Shown here piece after piece: positions 16,594 to 25,605 of a stretch of 64,000 bases of DNA. A program made the translations under genes and the position numbers. The notes beneath the pieces are model-generated. The model was not told the DNA's origin. It saw only the letters and a list, made by a program, of their open reading frames with translations, and made no database searches. Numbering within the stretch: position 1 is the stretch's first letter; every line of letters begins with the position of its first letter. Origin of the DNA: RGIG4140 sp045635565 (GTDB lineage: Bacteria > Pseudomonadota > Alphaproteobacteria > CAAHEQ01 > UBA3637); NCBI GenBank assembly GCA_045635565.1, contig JAZTVX010000021.1, positions 1 to 64,000 on the forward strand, read 5' to 3'.

Positions 16594-17436
16594 TTAATGT
16601 AATAATTCTAAAATATTTTGAATAACGGAACGCAAATCTCGCCGATGAACAACCTGATCAATCATTCCGTGTTCCAATAAATAACTGGCCTGTTGAAAGT
16701 TTGCCGGCAGTTTTTCGCGAACAATTTGTTCAATGACACGCTTTCCGGCAAAACCAATAGCGGCTCCTGGTTCTGCAATACTGATATCTCCTAACATGGC
16801 AAAAGAGGCTGTAACCCCACCCATAGTCGGATCAGACAATATTGTTATATAAGGTAATTTTTTTCCCTTTAATTTTTTAACAGCAATTGTTGTACGAGCC
16901 ATCTGCATTAGAGAAAGCATTCCTTCTTGCATGCGTGCCCCTCCAGAAGCCGGTACTAAAATAAGTGCTGCTTCTTGAAGTAAAGCCAATTGTGAAGCAG
17001 TCACAATGGCTTCGCCAACAGCGGTTCCCATTGACCCCCCCATAAAACCAAAATCAAATACACCAACGACAACCGAATGTCCGGCAATTTTACCGTGAGC
17101 AACGATAATAGCATCTTCATTCTTGGATTTTTTTCTGGCACGTTTCAATCTGTCGGTATATTTTTCAATATCAACAAATTTCAAGGGATCTTCTTTAACC
17201 TTAGGCAGTTGAATAAGTGTATATTCCTGCTTGTCAAATAACATGTCCAACCGCTTGAGGGAAGGCAATCGAAAATGATAATCACAATACGGACAAACGT
17301 AATCGGCCTTTTCAATTTCAGCATGATAAAGCATCGCACCACAAGATGAACATCTATCCCAAAAATGATTTGGAACTTCCTTTTTGTTTGTAGCGACCTT
17401 TACCGTCGGACGTGTTAGGCGACTAAGCCAACTCAT
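16594..17436 (-). CDS. accD: Acetyl-CoA carboxylase carboxyltransferase subunit beta
   Basis: A 280-residue protein, the usual size. With AccA it moves the carboxyl group from carboxybiotin to acetyl-CoA, making malonyl-CoA for fatty-acid synthesis. The N-terminal zinc ribbon has Cys29, Cys32, Cys48 and Cys51 (CSSCGAMLYH...CPYC). The crotonase-like core shows VFDFGFMGGSMGTAVGE, PASGGARMQEG and TMGGVTASFAMLGD, which form the oxyanion pockets. The start lies 2 bp after the ihfB stop, so the two are co-transcribed; accA is not in the window. Confidence 0.96.
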   Translation of the reverse strand: MSWLSRLTRPTVKVATNKKEVPNHFWDRCSSCGAMLYHAEIEKADYVCPYCDYHFRLPSLKRLDMLFDKQEYTLIQLPKVKEDPLKFVDIEKYTDRLKRARKKSKNEDAIIVAHGKIAGHSVVVGVFDFGFMGGSMGTAVGEAIVTASQLALLQEAALILVPASGGARMQEGMLSLMQMARTTIAVKKLKGKKLPYITILSDPTMGGVTASFAMLGDISIAEPGAAIGFAGKRVIEQIVREKLPANFQQASYLLEHGMIDQVVHRRDLRSVIQNILELLH

Positions 17437-17438
17437 TA

Positions 17439-17720
17439 TTAAGCCTTTTTATTTAAAGCATCGTTAATTGATTTTCCGGCTTTGAAAAACGGAACACGTT
17501 TAGCCTGAACATTAACGGATTCACCTGTTTTAGGATTACGACCGACACGTGCCAAACGTTCACGAACAGACAAAACACCAAACCCACGTAATTCAACACG
17601 ATTGCCGGCAATCAATGCTTTTGTGATTTCATTAAAAATTGTTGAAACAACACGTTCGGCATCATTTTTATTCATATGTGTTTGGGCGGCCAACAAAGAA
17701 ACTAATTCAGATTTAATCAT
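17439..17720 (-). CDS. ihfB: Integration host factor subunit beta
   Basis: A 93-residue HU/IHF-family protein. Compared with the HU at 15961 it looks like the IHF beta subunit: MIKSELVSLLA start, the acidic-to-arm stretch NRVELRGFGVLSVRERLARVGRNPKTGESV, and the end AKRVPFFKAGKSINDALN. IHF bends DNA sharply at specific sites with an alpha partner, which is not in the window. It has its own promoter and is followed 2 bp later by accD. A second HU-type copy is the alternative reading. Confidence 0.8.
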   Translation of the reverse strand: MIKSELVSLLAAQTHMNKNDAERVVSTIFNEITKALIAGNRVELRGFGVLSVRERLARVGRNPKTGESVNVQAKRVPFFKAGKSINDALNKKA

Positions 17721-17751
17721 TTTATTTTCCTTTCACTGTTAAGATGTAGTT

Positions 17752-17780
17752 CTTTTATCGTTTTTTTTTTATTTTGTCAA
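17752..17780 (-). promoter_or_regulatory. Promoter of ihfB-accD
   Basis: Minus strand: TTGACA (17775-17780), 17-bp spacer made largely of A residues, TAAAAG (17752-17757). Confidence 0.6.
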
Positions 17781-17901
17781 GGATGAAACAAATCTTTTTT
17801 TGCTTTTTTACATGATTTCATATTCTTGTCATATCCATAAGTTGCGAATGGGGTTTTCATATCTCAATATGTCAGTCATTTTGAAGAAAAGATAAAATAG
17901 A

Positions 17902-18264
17902 CTATTTTTTTCGTTTTGTTTTTTTTGTCAGACTACGCTTGTTATTATGGTAGATAATTTCATTTTCTTTTATTTGAGACTTAACATTTGTGTTCGCAAT
18001 ACGTAAAACCAAATAACGCGTGATGAAAAAACCACTGAAAATTGACAAGAAACGAGCCATGTTTTGTTGACTTAAAACAAGTGAAACAAAGATTAACAAG
18101 AAAATACGTAAGGTTCCTGATAAAAATAAAATCAGGCGAGGGTAATTCGATTTTTTGGAAATAAAAATCGTCTGCCATAGCAAATATAAATAAATCAGAC
18201 ACAAAACAATTCCAGCACATAAATAAATGACAAAATCTTGAGCCGTTAAATCAATTTGTTGCAT
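17902..18264 (-). CDS. Small membrane protein, possibly AtpR/ATP synthase subunit I-like
   Basis: A 120-residue protein with three predicted membrane helices (about 10-32, 43-63 and 70-86) and a strongly basic tail ending in KKTKRKK. The pattern YLYLLWQTI, then LRIFLLIFVSLVL, then ARFLSIFSGFFITRYLVLRI resembles the AtpR protein of N-type ATPases and the subunit-I family, where the second and third helices carry such spaced Arg residues. No ATP synthase gene is nearby, so the assignment is tentative. It starts 36 bp after the CorA-type gene with AAAAGGA and is probably its operon partner. Confidence 0.6.
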   Translation of the reverse strand: MQQIDLTAQDFVIYLCAGIVLCLIYLYLLWQTIFISKKSNYPRLILFLSGTLRIFLLIFVSLVLSQQNMARFLSIFSGFFITRYLVLRIANTNVKSQIKENEIIYHNNKRSLTKKTKRKK

Positions 18265-18300
18265 GTGTTATCCTTTTTTATGAATAAATTCACATTGTTG

Positions 18301-19269
18301 TTAAAACCAACGCATTTTTTTTAAAATAGACAGTTGCAAAACAGCAACCAAAACCAAAAACAGAGCGATAATGAGAAATCCTCTGCTGTCATTTCCGAAT
18401 GGAATACCACCAATGTTTGCTCCTAGTAAACCTGTTATAAATGTTAGAGGTGTAAAGATAACAATCACAATTGACATGATATACATTGTTTGGTTTAAAC
18501 TGACATTTGTCTTGGAATCCAATTCTTCTTGTGTAACAGTTGAATGATCTCGTGCCGAATTTAAATCTTCCACGGCTTTTGCTAAATCTAAGTAGATTTC
18601 TCTTAACTGGTTGTTGTTATCTTCCGTGAGAACAGGGTGGGTGACACTGCGTAAAACTTTAGCAACATCTCTTTGTGGAACAAGATAACGACGTAATCCA
18701 ACGATTTTATGTCGTAATTGACTTAATTCTTTGCGGATATCTTTATTTCGGAAACTTTCCGGTTCAATGATGCGTTCTTCAAGTTCATCAACTTCATCAC
18801 CAATTTTAGTAATAGTACGTTCAATATGTTCTGTCATGATTTTAACGAGATCGATAAAGCAATCTGAGGGCGTTTTGGGACCGTTTCCTTTTGTTAACAT
18901 TGAACGAATTTTGCGAACGGCAGGAATGGGGCGATGAGAAAGTGTTAATATTCTTTTCTTTTCAATCCACATATGTAAGGCAACCATATCATCAATTTCG
19001 GCTGATTTTTGTGTATTGATACCACGCATAACAACTAAAATTCCCCGTTTTTTAGGAAAATAGCGAGGAGAAGTATCTTCATCTACTAAATTTTCAATTA
19101 CTCGCTCATCTAAACGCATTTCATCAAGCCATTCCTGATTTTCAGGGTCTTTATAGTCAATATGAATCCACATGGGGCGTTCGGATTTATTCGGAACATG
19201 TTCCAAATCCAAAACTTTTGCACCGCCTTTTCCGTCAAAGGCTAAACCAAACTCTGGTGTAATGGCCAT
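18301..19269 (-). CDS. CorA/ZntB-family metal transporter
   Basis: A 322-residue protein with the CorA layout: a large cytoplasmic funnel domain with long helices (DEVDELEERI, LRHKIVGLRRYLVPQRD) and two C-terminal membrane helices. The loop signature reads GANIGGIP. The GGIP part fits ZntB zinc transporters rather than the GMN of magnesium CorA, but the first residues are GAN, not GIN or GVN. Zinc is the most likely cargo. AAGGAG precedes the ATG. The neighbours on both sides are on the same strand with 36-bp gaps. Confidence 0.88.
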   Translation of the reverse strand: MAITPEFGLAFDGKGGAKVLDLEHVPNKSERPMWIHIDYKDPENQEWLDEMRLDERVIENLVDEDTSPRYFPKKRGILVVMRGINTQKSAEIDDMVALHMWIEKKRILTLSHRPIPAVRKIRSMLTKGNGPKTPSDCFIDLVKIMTEHIERTITKIGDEVDELEERIIEPESFRNKDIRKELSQLRHKIVGLRRYLVPQRDVAKVLRSVTHPVLTEDNNNQLREIYLDLAKAVEDLNSARDHSTVTQEELDSKTNVSLNQTMYIMSIVIVIFTPLTFITGLLGANIGGIPFGNDSRGFLIIALFLVLVAVLQLSILKKMRWF

Positions 19270-19305
19270 GTGGATTCTCCTTATAATTGATATAAATAGA
19301 TACTT

Positions 19306-19908
19306 TTATTCAATACAACAGTCAACAGCTTGGCGAACAAATGCTTTCATTTTACCAAATACGGATTGAGGTGTTGAAGGTGTTTCGGATGTTGTTTCTT
19401 TAACAGATTTATCAATGGTTTGTGTAGATTGTGGTAAAACGGCACTGGCTGTTTTTTTGACATCTTCTAATGAATCGGGTTTCCATGATATATCTTTAGT
19501 ATCAACCAAATTCATATTTAAGCCCCAGAACAAACAATATAAGTCATATGCCTGATTGAATAAATCATATGCTTCTTTGGTGTTGTTCATGGATTGCTGT
19601 TTTGTACCGACTTCCATCAGCCGCATGGATGTTGCTAATAAGTGTTTGGAAATACACCAAACTTCCCCTTCGTAAGACGGGATAATTTTTAGCATCAAAT
19701 TTTTACGCATTTCACGCACATCCTGTACGGTATCATAAAAAGAATTTTTTCCCGTTTTGGCTCCCGAAAAAATAAGGTGTTCTTCAATGGAAATCAAATT
19801 CATAATGGCAATTGTTAAGTCTTGATCCGAAGACAGATCTTTCGGGTTTTTCTTTTTCATGTTATCCATGCGTTCGACAAATTCTTTAACACTTTTTGCT
19901 TTTTCCAT
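19306..19908 (-). CDS. Conserved hypothetical helical protein
   Basis: A 200-residue, mostly helical, cytoplasmic-looking protein with no signal peptide. A well-formed region IAIMNLISIEEHLIFSGAKT followed by VQDVREMRKNLMLKIIP and EVWCISKHLLATSMRLMEVG suggests a four-helix unit; this is followed by a helix with FNQAYDLYCLFWGLN and a low-complexity linker rich in Thr and Ser. The C-terminus has KAFVRQAVDCCIE. I do not recognise a functional family. AAGGAG precedes the ATG, and the gene sits between two membrane-protein genes of the same strand. Confidence 0.75.
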   Translation of the reverse strand: MEKAKSVKEFVERMDNMKKKNPKDLSSDQDLTIAIMNLISIEEHLIFSGAKTGKNSFYDTVQDVREMRKNLMLKIIPSYEGEVWCISKHLLATSMRLMEVGTKQQSMNNTKEAYDLFNQAYDLYCLFWGLNMNLVDTKDISWKPDSLEDVKKTASAVLPQSTQTIDKSVKETTSETPSTPQSVFGKMKAFVRQAVDCCIE

Positions 19909-19932
19909 GTGTTTCTCCTTGTAGGTTGTTAA

Positions 19933-20466
19933 TTAGAGTCCTGCTTTGTCAGCCAAATGGCATTCACAGAGCGGATAAAAATAGAATATAACGCTTAAAA
20001 TGGCTACAAACAGCACTGGAACAACCACTTTTTCAAAAGGAAAGTGGGCATGTCCGTTGTTTTTTTGCTTCATCCATTCGTAAAAATTGATTCCCAACAT
20101 AAAAGCACCTGCACCGACTAAATTACTAAACAAAAAGGAATCAATGTATAAAAATCCAATGATAATCGGGTCGTATGTCAATTGTGATATATACATGAAT
20201 CCAATTGAGCCAATCGAAGCAAGCATTAAAATGGAATCGCGTCCGGCAAAATGCCAATTTTTCTTATTAAACCAACGAATTAAAAAGTAGCCGAAAATTG
20301 TCAATAAAGCACCGGACCAGACACCAATAACGCACTTGTCTAATCCCGATTTTTCAGCTAAATACAATGAAGCACCAACAGTGACCATACAAACAGGACA
20401 AGCAGGGTTGGCAAAAGATTTGAATGAACAAATAATTGTAAAAATAAAAGTAAGTAGTTTAGACAT
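19933..20466 (-). CDS. Membrane protein with N-terminal CPVC motif
   Basis: Start set at ATG 20464-20466, which has GAGG about 7 bp upstream. The 177-residue protein has an N-terminal signal-like helix, then NPACPVCMVTVGASLYLAEKSG at the presumed outer face and about five further membrane helices. The CxxC after the first helix and a late CEC pair suggest redox or metal binding in the periplasm. The architecture recalls small uncharacterised membrane proteins with an ACPVC-VGAG start; I know no proven role. It heads a minus-strand group with the 200-residue gene and the ZntB-like gene. Confidence 0.75.
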   Translation of the reverse strand: MSKLLTFIFTIICSFKSFANPACPVCMVTVGASLYLAEKSGLDKCVIGVWSGALLTIFGYFLIRWFNKKNWHFAGRDSILMLASIGSIGFMYISQLTYDPIIIGFLYIDSFLFSNLVGAGAFMLGINFYEWMKQKNNGHAHFPFEKVVVPVLFVAILSVIFYFYPLCECHLADKAGL

Positions 20467-20504
20467 ACATAACCTCAATCAATATTTTCCAAAAATATAG
20501 GTTC

Positions 20505-20533
20505 TTTATAAAAAGGTTTTAGAAAAATTGCAA
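20505..20533 (-). promoter_or_regulatory. Promoter of the CPVC membrane protein gene
   Basis: Minus strand: TTGCAA (20528-20533), 17-bp spacer, TATAAA (20505-20510), about 38 bp before the start codon. Confidence 0.6.
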
Positions 20534-20654
20534 CAAAAAAATAATTATCATGTCAGATAATGTGTTTTTATTGTGTAAAAGAGGTTTTTTGGTCGTTTAA
20601 CATTGGTTTTCGGCAAAAAAGTGTAAAAAAAATGAAATAGACACAAAAAAAGTA

Positions 20655-20683
20655 TTTACTCTCAAAAATTAAGTTGGTATAAT
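20655..20683 (+). promoter_or_regulatory. Strong promoter of the LamG/prepilin pair
   Basis: TTTACT (20655-20660), 17-bp spacer, consensus TATAAT (20678-20683), 32 bp before the ATG at 20716. Confidence 0.8.
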
Positions 20684-20715
20684 AGAGAGAGTATTCAGCT
20701 GAAAGAGGGTGGGGT

Positions 20716-22311
20716 ATGGTTTTTTGGTCAACCGTTTTAGCGTTTATAATCGGTATTATGACGTATATTATTTATCCGAGAGAGGATCAAATTTCAACCG
20801 TTCATATGCCTGCATCGGAAGCATATATTTCCGGTTTTGTGGCGCAACATCAAGCCGCAAAGGATTACTTGCGTGAAGCATTGATTGGATTAAACAAATT
20901 GTCTGGTAAGGTTTCTGCAACGCATAGTGAAGGGGCAATTCTGGTTCTGTCTGGTGAAAAAGATGGAGAAGAAACGTCGCTTGTTAATTTTATGCCGATG
21001 ACGCAAACCGTTTCAACATCGTCAGACTTGAAACCTAAGTCTGGTTTTACCAGTGTTTTAGGATGTTTTACGCATCCTGAACGAAAATACGTTTCGGGTG
21101 GTGGTTCTAGTGGATATATGGTCAGTTCGCTTCAGTCATGTACGAGTGAAACCGCTCAAACGAAGTATGTTTTTACATATGGTCCTTTACCGGATGAAGC
21201 CGATATGCCGTATATGCGTAATAAGATTTTGTTGTGGGAAGCAGCCATTTTACGCAGAACACACGGGAGCCCTGATTGCGGCTTTTTGCAGGAAAAAAAT
21301 GGGCGTTACTATGTGAACAATTCTTCACATTTAACCAGAACAATTCCGACTAAATTTGTCGAACAGTTGTCAGATTACATTTCTGTTGGTGATAATAAAC
21401 GTGTATTGGTAGAAGATGAAAACGGGTATGCTGTTCCTCTTTTATTTTGCATGACACCGGCGAATGATCCTTATCCTCGAGCAGGATTGGTTGCTAATTA
21501 CGATTCGATAATGAATACAGGTGAAGCGGGTGTTCATGCTGTTACGATTACCGAAAATGATAATAAATGGGTCAATTTAGGTAATGGCGTACATGGTGAA
21601 ACATTCGTTGATGCTGTTGTTGAAGGGGATGGTAACTGGTATGTGCCTGATACAGCATTATGTGAAGAAAATCCGAATCATTTGTTTTGTACGCATGATA
21701 AAGGGTTTTCATTTAATAACAATAGATTTGTTAAAACAGGGATAAAACAAAAATCTTTTGGCAGTTCGTTTACCATTTCTATGATGGGGCGTTTCGATGG
21801 TAAAAATGGCGTTTATGGTGTTTTTGGAACAGAATATACTTGTACGCCGACGGCTGGTAATCCGTGTTTAACGGCCGAGTATGACAGCAACAATAATATC
21901 TTTCGTGTCAAGTTAACGGCGTTGGGTGGAAAAGTATCTGTGTTGGCATATCCTGTACAGGCTGATACAATCACTCAAATTGATTATATTGTCAATCCGG
22001 GTGGGCATAAATTATTTATTGATGGTAAGCACGTTAAGGGTGATTCGTTTTCCTCATCGAATACAAGTTGTACTATTTGTACGGAAATTTCCGGATTGGC
22101 AGAAAATGAGTTTGTTATCGGTCGAAATGCGGAATGGGCAAATCGCTGGAAGGGTGTTATGTACAATTTCTTGTTGTATAAAAAAACGCTCTCGATTGCC
22201 CCTGATATGACAGTAACAGGTAACGAAAAAATGGAAAAGTTTGATGTAAAAGGTTTGGCTCGTGTTCATAAAACGAATTCAGATCGGTATAATTATCAAA
22301 AAATAAAATAG
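20716..22311 (+). CDS. Membrane-anchored protein with LamG/concanavalin-like domain
   Basis: A 531-residue protein with one N-terminal membrane helix (residues 2-19) and no cleavage site seen, so it is probably anchored. A middle region is rich in Cys and Gly (GFTSVLGCFTHPE, VSSLQSC). Residues about 350-500 form a LamG/concanavalin-like module: SFGSSFTISMMGRFDGKNGVYGVFGTEYTC, ITQIDYIVNPGGHKLFIDGK and NEFVIGRNAEWANRWKGVMYNFLLYKK follow the strand order of such lectin-type jelly rolls, with paired Cys. It likely binds carbohydrate or a partner pilin. It shares a promoter with the prepilin-like gene 29 bp downstream. Confidence 0.75.
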   Translation: MVFWSTVLAFIIGIMTYIIYPREDQISTVHMPASEAYISGFVAQHQAAKDYLREALIGLNKLSGKVSATHSEGAILVLSGEKDGEETSLVNFMPMTQTVSTSSDLKPKSGFTSVLGCFTHPERKYVSGGGSSGYMVSSLQSCTSETAQTKYVFTYGPLPDEADMPYMRNKILLWEAAILRRTHGSPDCGFLQEKNGRYYVNNSSHLTRTIPTKFVEQLSDYISVGDNKRVLVEDENGYAVPLLFCMTPANDPYPRAGLVANYDSIMNTGEAGVHAVTITENDNKWVNLGNGVHGETFVDAVVEGDGNWYVPDTALCEENPNHLFCTHDKGFSFNNNRFVKTGIKQKSFGSSFTISMMGRFDGKNGVYGVFGTEYTCTPTAGNPCLTAEYDSNNNIFRVKLTALGGKVSVLAYPVQADTITQIDYIVNPGGHKLFIDGKHVKGDSFSSSNTSCTICTEISGLAENEFVIGRNAEWANRWKGVMYNFLLYKKTLSIAPDMTVTGNEKMEKFDVKGLARVHKTNSDRYNYQKIK

Positions 22312-22340
22312 GTATCAATATACGTAAAGGAGAAAGAAAA

Positions 22341-24146
22341 ATGAACAAAAAACAACTTAGTGAAAAGGGAGCAATTATCGTTGAAGTTATTGCGGTTATT
22401 GCTTTGCTCGGGGTGTTGGGACCAATGTTGTTCAAACAAGTTCTTTCCCGAAATGAAGAAGTTGATAATATCAATATCGCTTCCGAAATACGGTCGGTTA
22501 AGGAGGCTTTGTCAGCTTATATCCTCACGAATAAGCAATTGTTGACGACCAATGTCGGTTGTGTTACAACGGGGATTGATATTACGGAGTATTTGCCGAT
22601 GGGTATGGAAGATTTGCCGGACGGTTATAATTTGGTTGTTTGTACGATTGCTCCAGATACATCTGGTTCATCACCGGCAGCACCTACATTTATTCAAGGA
22701 TTTATTGTTCCGAATGAATACGTTGTTCCAGAAAATTTGGGTTTGAAACGAGCGGCTCGTATTGCAAATTTGATTGGTACGGATGGTGGTATTTATCAAA
22801 ACGGTAGTGTCAATGGTACAGCCGGGGGTTGGGGTATTGATGATTTTGATGGTTTGGAAGGGTTGCAAACGGCATTAGATAATTCAGCAGTAGCCGGTGG
22901 CAGAAATTACACTTATTTGGCAACGACGGGTATGGATACATATGTTCCCGAATATATTGTTGAAGATTACAGTTCAGGTTTTGTGACTATTCCAGATAAT
23001 TTGGCTTTTGCAAAATTACATGCCAGTTCGTATTTTTCCATTGGTTCTGGGGGGGGTAATTGTTATGAAAAGAAACATAATACAATGAATATTACCGACG
23101 AAGGTTATACAGCAGTTGATGATGAAATTTATACAGTTGGTGAAAATAACTGTGATCCGTTATTTTGGGTGGGAGCCGCTGATGGGTCAACAGCTGATAA
23201 GTCAAAATCGGGTATTGTTTATGTCAAAAATAATTTGATGATTGGTCGTCGAAATAAATCTGACAGACAGGCTGTTGGTATTTATGCCCGTTCGGATTCA
23301 TTAGATGATTCGGCATATCGTCCTGATTCGTCTAAAGAAAATCGGATTGAAGTTTATGACAATACAGGGACGGCAAAAGTTGTTATTAACGGTAAAGGAG
23401 AGATTATTTCTAAAACCACAAGACCGTTAACAGATTCTTTGACATCTGATAGTGTTGAAACGTTAACAATGGCGGATGGTTCTATTACTTCCAACATTAA
23501 GGGACCAAATACAGGATCGGCATTTGCAGTTGATCCGGCATATACATCCGTTATGAATGATATTCGTCTTGAATCACGGGGTGGGGCTCGTTTAAGTGAT
23601 ATTTTGCCCAATTATATTACAAAAGAGATTGCTTATTTGAAAGGGCGTGGTCCGACTGTTTGTATCCCAGGATGTCCGAAGGGATATGCTCCCGCCATTG
23701 TTGTGATGCCGGTTGCTTGGCAAAAAACAAAAATCAAATACTCTGATATGAAAGATATTTTAGATGCACAGGTTGATGTAACAGAAGAAAGTGTGTCTGG
23801 CGAAGGTAGTCACAAACATAATGTTGGTGTTTCTGTGACTATTAACTCGGATAAGCAAGATCTTACGGTTTCCGAAACAGGATTGATGATTCAAATTGCA
23901 ACATCAGAAATGGGACAGGCCATTCATAAAGAAGAAGCCTCAGACGAAGATCAGGCCGATGATAGTGATACAACGACTATGCCATATCAAGGTAGAGAAA
24001 CGTGTACGCATGGACAGTGGTTTATATATTCACACTATCCCGATTGGGAATATCAACGTGATGATGTTCATGTTATAGCACAAACGTATTGTGTATATGA
24101 CAAAACTGCATTTGAAACTCCAGAAAAAAATCGTCCGTTAATGTAG
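22341..24146 (+). CDS. Large prepilin-like surface protein (PilV/minor-pilin type)
   Basis: A 601-residue protein. The N-terminus, SEKGAIIVEVIAVIALLGVLGP, is a type IV prepilin leader: short basic leader ending in Gly, then a hydrophobic helix with Glu at mature position 5. The long body is beta-rich with a few Cys and a His-containing end (TCTHGQWFIYSHYPDW, VIAQTYCVYD); its size and layout recall PilV-type pilus-tip adhesins. It would be processed by a prepilin peptidase, which is not in the window. AAAGGAG precedes the ATG. It is co-transcribed with the LamG-like protein and ends in a strong terminator. Confidence 0.75.
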   Translation: MNKKQLSEKGAIIVEVIAVIALLGVLGPMLFKQVLSRNEEVDNINIASEIRSVKEALSAYILTNKQLLTTNVGCVTTGIDITEYLPMGMEDLPDGYNLVVCTIAPDTSGSSPAAPTFIQGFIVPNEYVVPENLGLKRAARIANLIGTDGGIYQNGSVNGTAGGWGIDDFDGLEGLQTALDNSAVAGGRNYTYLATTGMDTYVPEYIVEDYSSGFVTIPDNLAFAKLHASSYFSIGSGGGNCYEKKHNTMNITDEGYTAVDDEIYTVGENNCDPLFWVGAADGSTADKSKSGIVYVKNNLMIGRRNKSDRQAVGIYARSDSLDDSAYRPDSSKENRIEVYDNTGTAKVVINGKGEIISKTTRPLTDSLTSDSVETLTMADGSITSNIKGPNTGSAFAVDPAYTSVMNDIRLESRGGARLSDILPNYITKEIAYLKGRGPTVCIPGCPKGYAPAIVVMPVAWQKTKIKYSDMKDILDAQVDVTEESVSGEGSHKHNVGVSVTINSDKQDLTVSETGLMIQIATSEMGQAIHKEEASDEDQADDSDTTTMPYQGRETCTHGQWFIYSHYPDWEYQRDDVHVIAQTYCVYDKTAFETPEKNRPLM

Positions 24147-24163
24147 TAACACTTTGTTATTGG

Positions 24164-24200
24164 AATCATGCACAATTATGGAATTGTGCATGATTTTTTT
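24164..24200 (+). terminator. Intrinsic terminator after the prepilin-like gene
   Basis: A 14-bp perfect stem (24164-24177 with 24182-24195), loop 4 nt, then a run of T to 24200. Confidence 0.9.
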
Positions 24201-24253
24201 GCATCTATTTATAAGGTTTATAATGTCTGAATGGTGATAAAACACACCTCAAT

Positions 24254-24278
24254 ATGAATTGACGTCTCATCAATTCAT
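24254..24278. repeat. 9-bp dyad in intergenic space
   Basis: ATGAATTGA (24254-24262) and TCAATTCAT (24270-24278) form a perfect inverted repeat around 7 nt. No T-run follows, so it is not a clear terminator. It lies between the two converging genes; the rest of 24201-24386 shows nothing I can name. Confidence 0.5.
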
Positions 24279-24386
24279 CGGTTGACTGAATTTGGTTATT
24301 AAATATATATTATCTGGAATGGAAGGATAAAAATAAAAGTTGATTCAAAATAAAAGCCATTTTTGAAGTGATATCTTTATGTCTTA

Positions 24387-25502
24387 TTATTTGTTTTGCT
24401 TGAGGTGCTTTTGAATAAAGTATTTGAGCGGTTTTTCAATACCTTCAACCAATAATATTGAAACAACAAATGAAACAAATAGAACACTCATAAACAATGT
24501 TAACCAATCTAAAACAGGGATACCGGTTTTAATTGTATAATAATTCTTATAGATATCAATGAAAAGAAAATGAAACAAATAAATAGGCCATGTATATACA
24601 CCAATGATTTGAAAAAATTTATTGCAAATAATCATATTTGAGTGAATCATTTGAGAGATAATCAGAAATGCAAATGCAATAGCCCACATGGTGTGCTTGT
24701 TTATCAGAAAGATAAAATTGAGATGATATAAATTTCCGTATATCAATATTAAACTGATAACAACCAATGAATAGGATAGAAGAACAGGATTTTTAAATGA
24801 TACTTTTTTTATTTCTAAAAAGATATAATAAAGTAATATACCCAAAAAAAACGTTGGTAAGTGTGGTAAAAAAGAAAATGTATTGACATAATTTTTAAAA
24901 ATATACATATCAAAATGATAGTCAAAAGGTTTTAAAGATAATAAATAATTATTGAAAACATAGGAAATAAAAATACTCATTATAAAAAATAATATACTTT
25001 TAGTGACTGAATTATTCAATTTAAACAGGATAATCGATAGTAAAATAAATACAATTAAGGTTCCAATAAACCATTCTACACCCAGAATACTGTTACAATA
25101 TAAGGGGAAAAAACCGTGAATAAAAGACAAATGAGTCAGTATATTTTTTAATGTGATAGTTTTTTCCCCACCCAGCCAATAATGATTGCCATGCCAGCAT
25201 GAACAAATAATGACGGCTATATAGAATAGAGGGATAAATCGTATAATCTTGTATTTAAACCAAGAAATACCATTTTTAAAATTATATATTTTTTCTTCAA
25301 AATAAAAAGATAAACTGCGATATAATAAAAATGCGGATATTAGGAAAAACAATGTAACTCCATATTTTCCACAATCACCGATGCGGGCAAATATGCCTGT
25401 CAATTTGCTGTCAGCATTTGTATGAATAAGCAGTACCAATAAAATTGCTAATCCTTTTAAAGCATTAACCCAGTTTAAAGATGTTTTATTTTTGATTATC
25501 AT
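24387..25502 (-). CDS. Acyltransferase family 3 membrane protein
   Basis: About 371 residues with roughly ten membrane helices. The N-terminal NWVNALKGLAILLVLLIHTN carries the conserved His of acyltransferase-3 proteins, which O-acylate sugars of LPS, capsule or peptidoglycan in the inner membrane. Further family features: TLFFLISAFLLYRS and VEWFIGTLIVFILL. The ATG at 25502 is chosen since AAGGA lies 8 bp before it; a TTG two codons upstream is less likely. It stands alone, apparently acquired or species-specific, as its base composition is even more AT-rich than its neighbours. Confidence 0.88.
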   Translation of the reverse strand: MIIKNKTSLNWVNALKGLAILLVLLIHTNADSKLTGIFARIGDCGKYGVTLFFLISAFLLYRSLSFYFEEKIYNFKNGISWFKYKIIRFIPLFYIAVIICSCWHGNHYWLGGEKTITLKNILTHLSFIHGFFPLYCNSILGVEWFIGTLIVFILLSIILFKLNNSVTKSILFFIMSIFISYVFNNYLLSLKPFDYHFDMYIFKNYVNTFSFLPHLPTFFLGILLYYIFLEIKKVSFKNPVLLSYSLVVISLILIYGNLYHLNFIFLINKHTMWAIAFAFLIISQMIHSNMIICNKFFQIIGVYTWPIYLFHFLFIDIYKNYYTIKTGIPVLDWLTLFMSVLFVSFVVSILLVEGIEKPLKYFIQKHLKQNK

Positions 25503-25556
25503 ATTCAAATTCCTTCATACACATAGTTTATAAAGGGATATATTATATTATGTCAA

Positions 25557-25586
25557 TAAAAAAAACGGCTTAAATAAGCCGTTTTT
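25557..25586 (-). terminator. Intrinsic terminator after the FadL-like gene
   Basis: Stem AAAAACGGCTTA / TAAGCCGTTTTT (25561-25572 with 25575-25586), flanked by A- and T-runs; on the minus strand it ends in a run of eight T. Confidence 0.85.
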
Positions 25587-25605
25587 ATAAGATAAGATTC
25601 AACTG

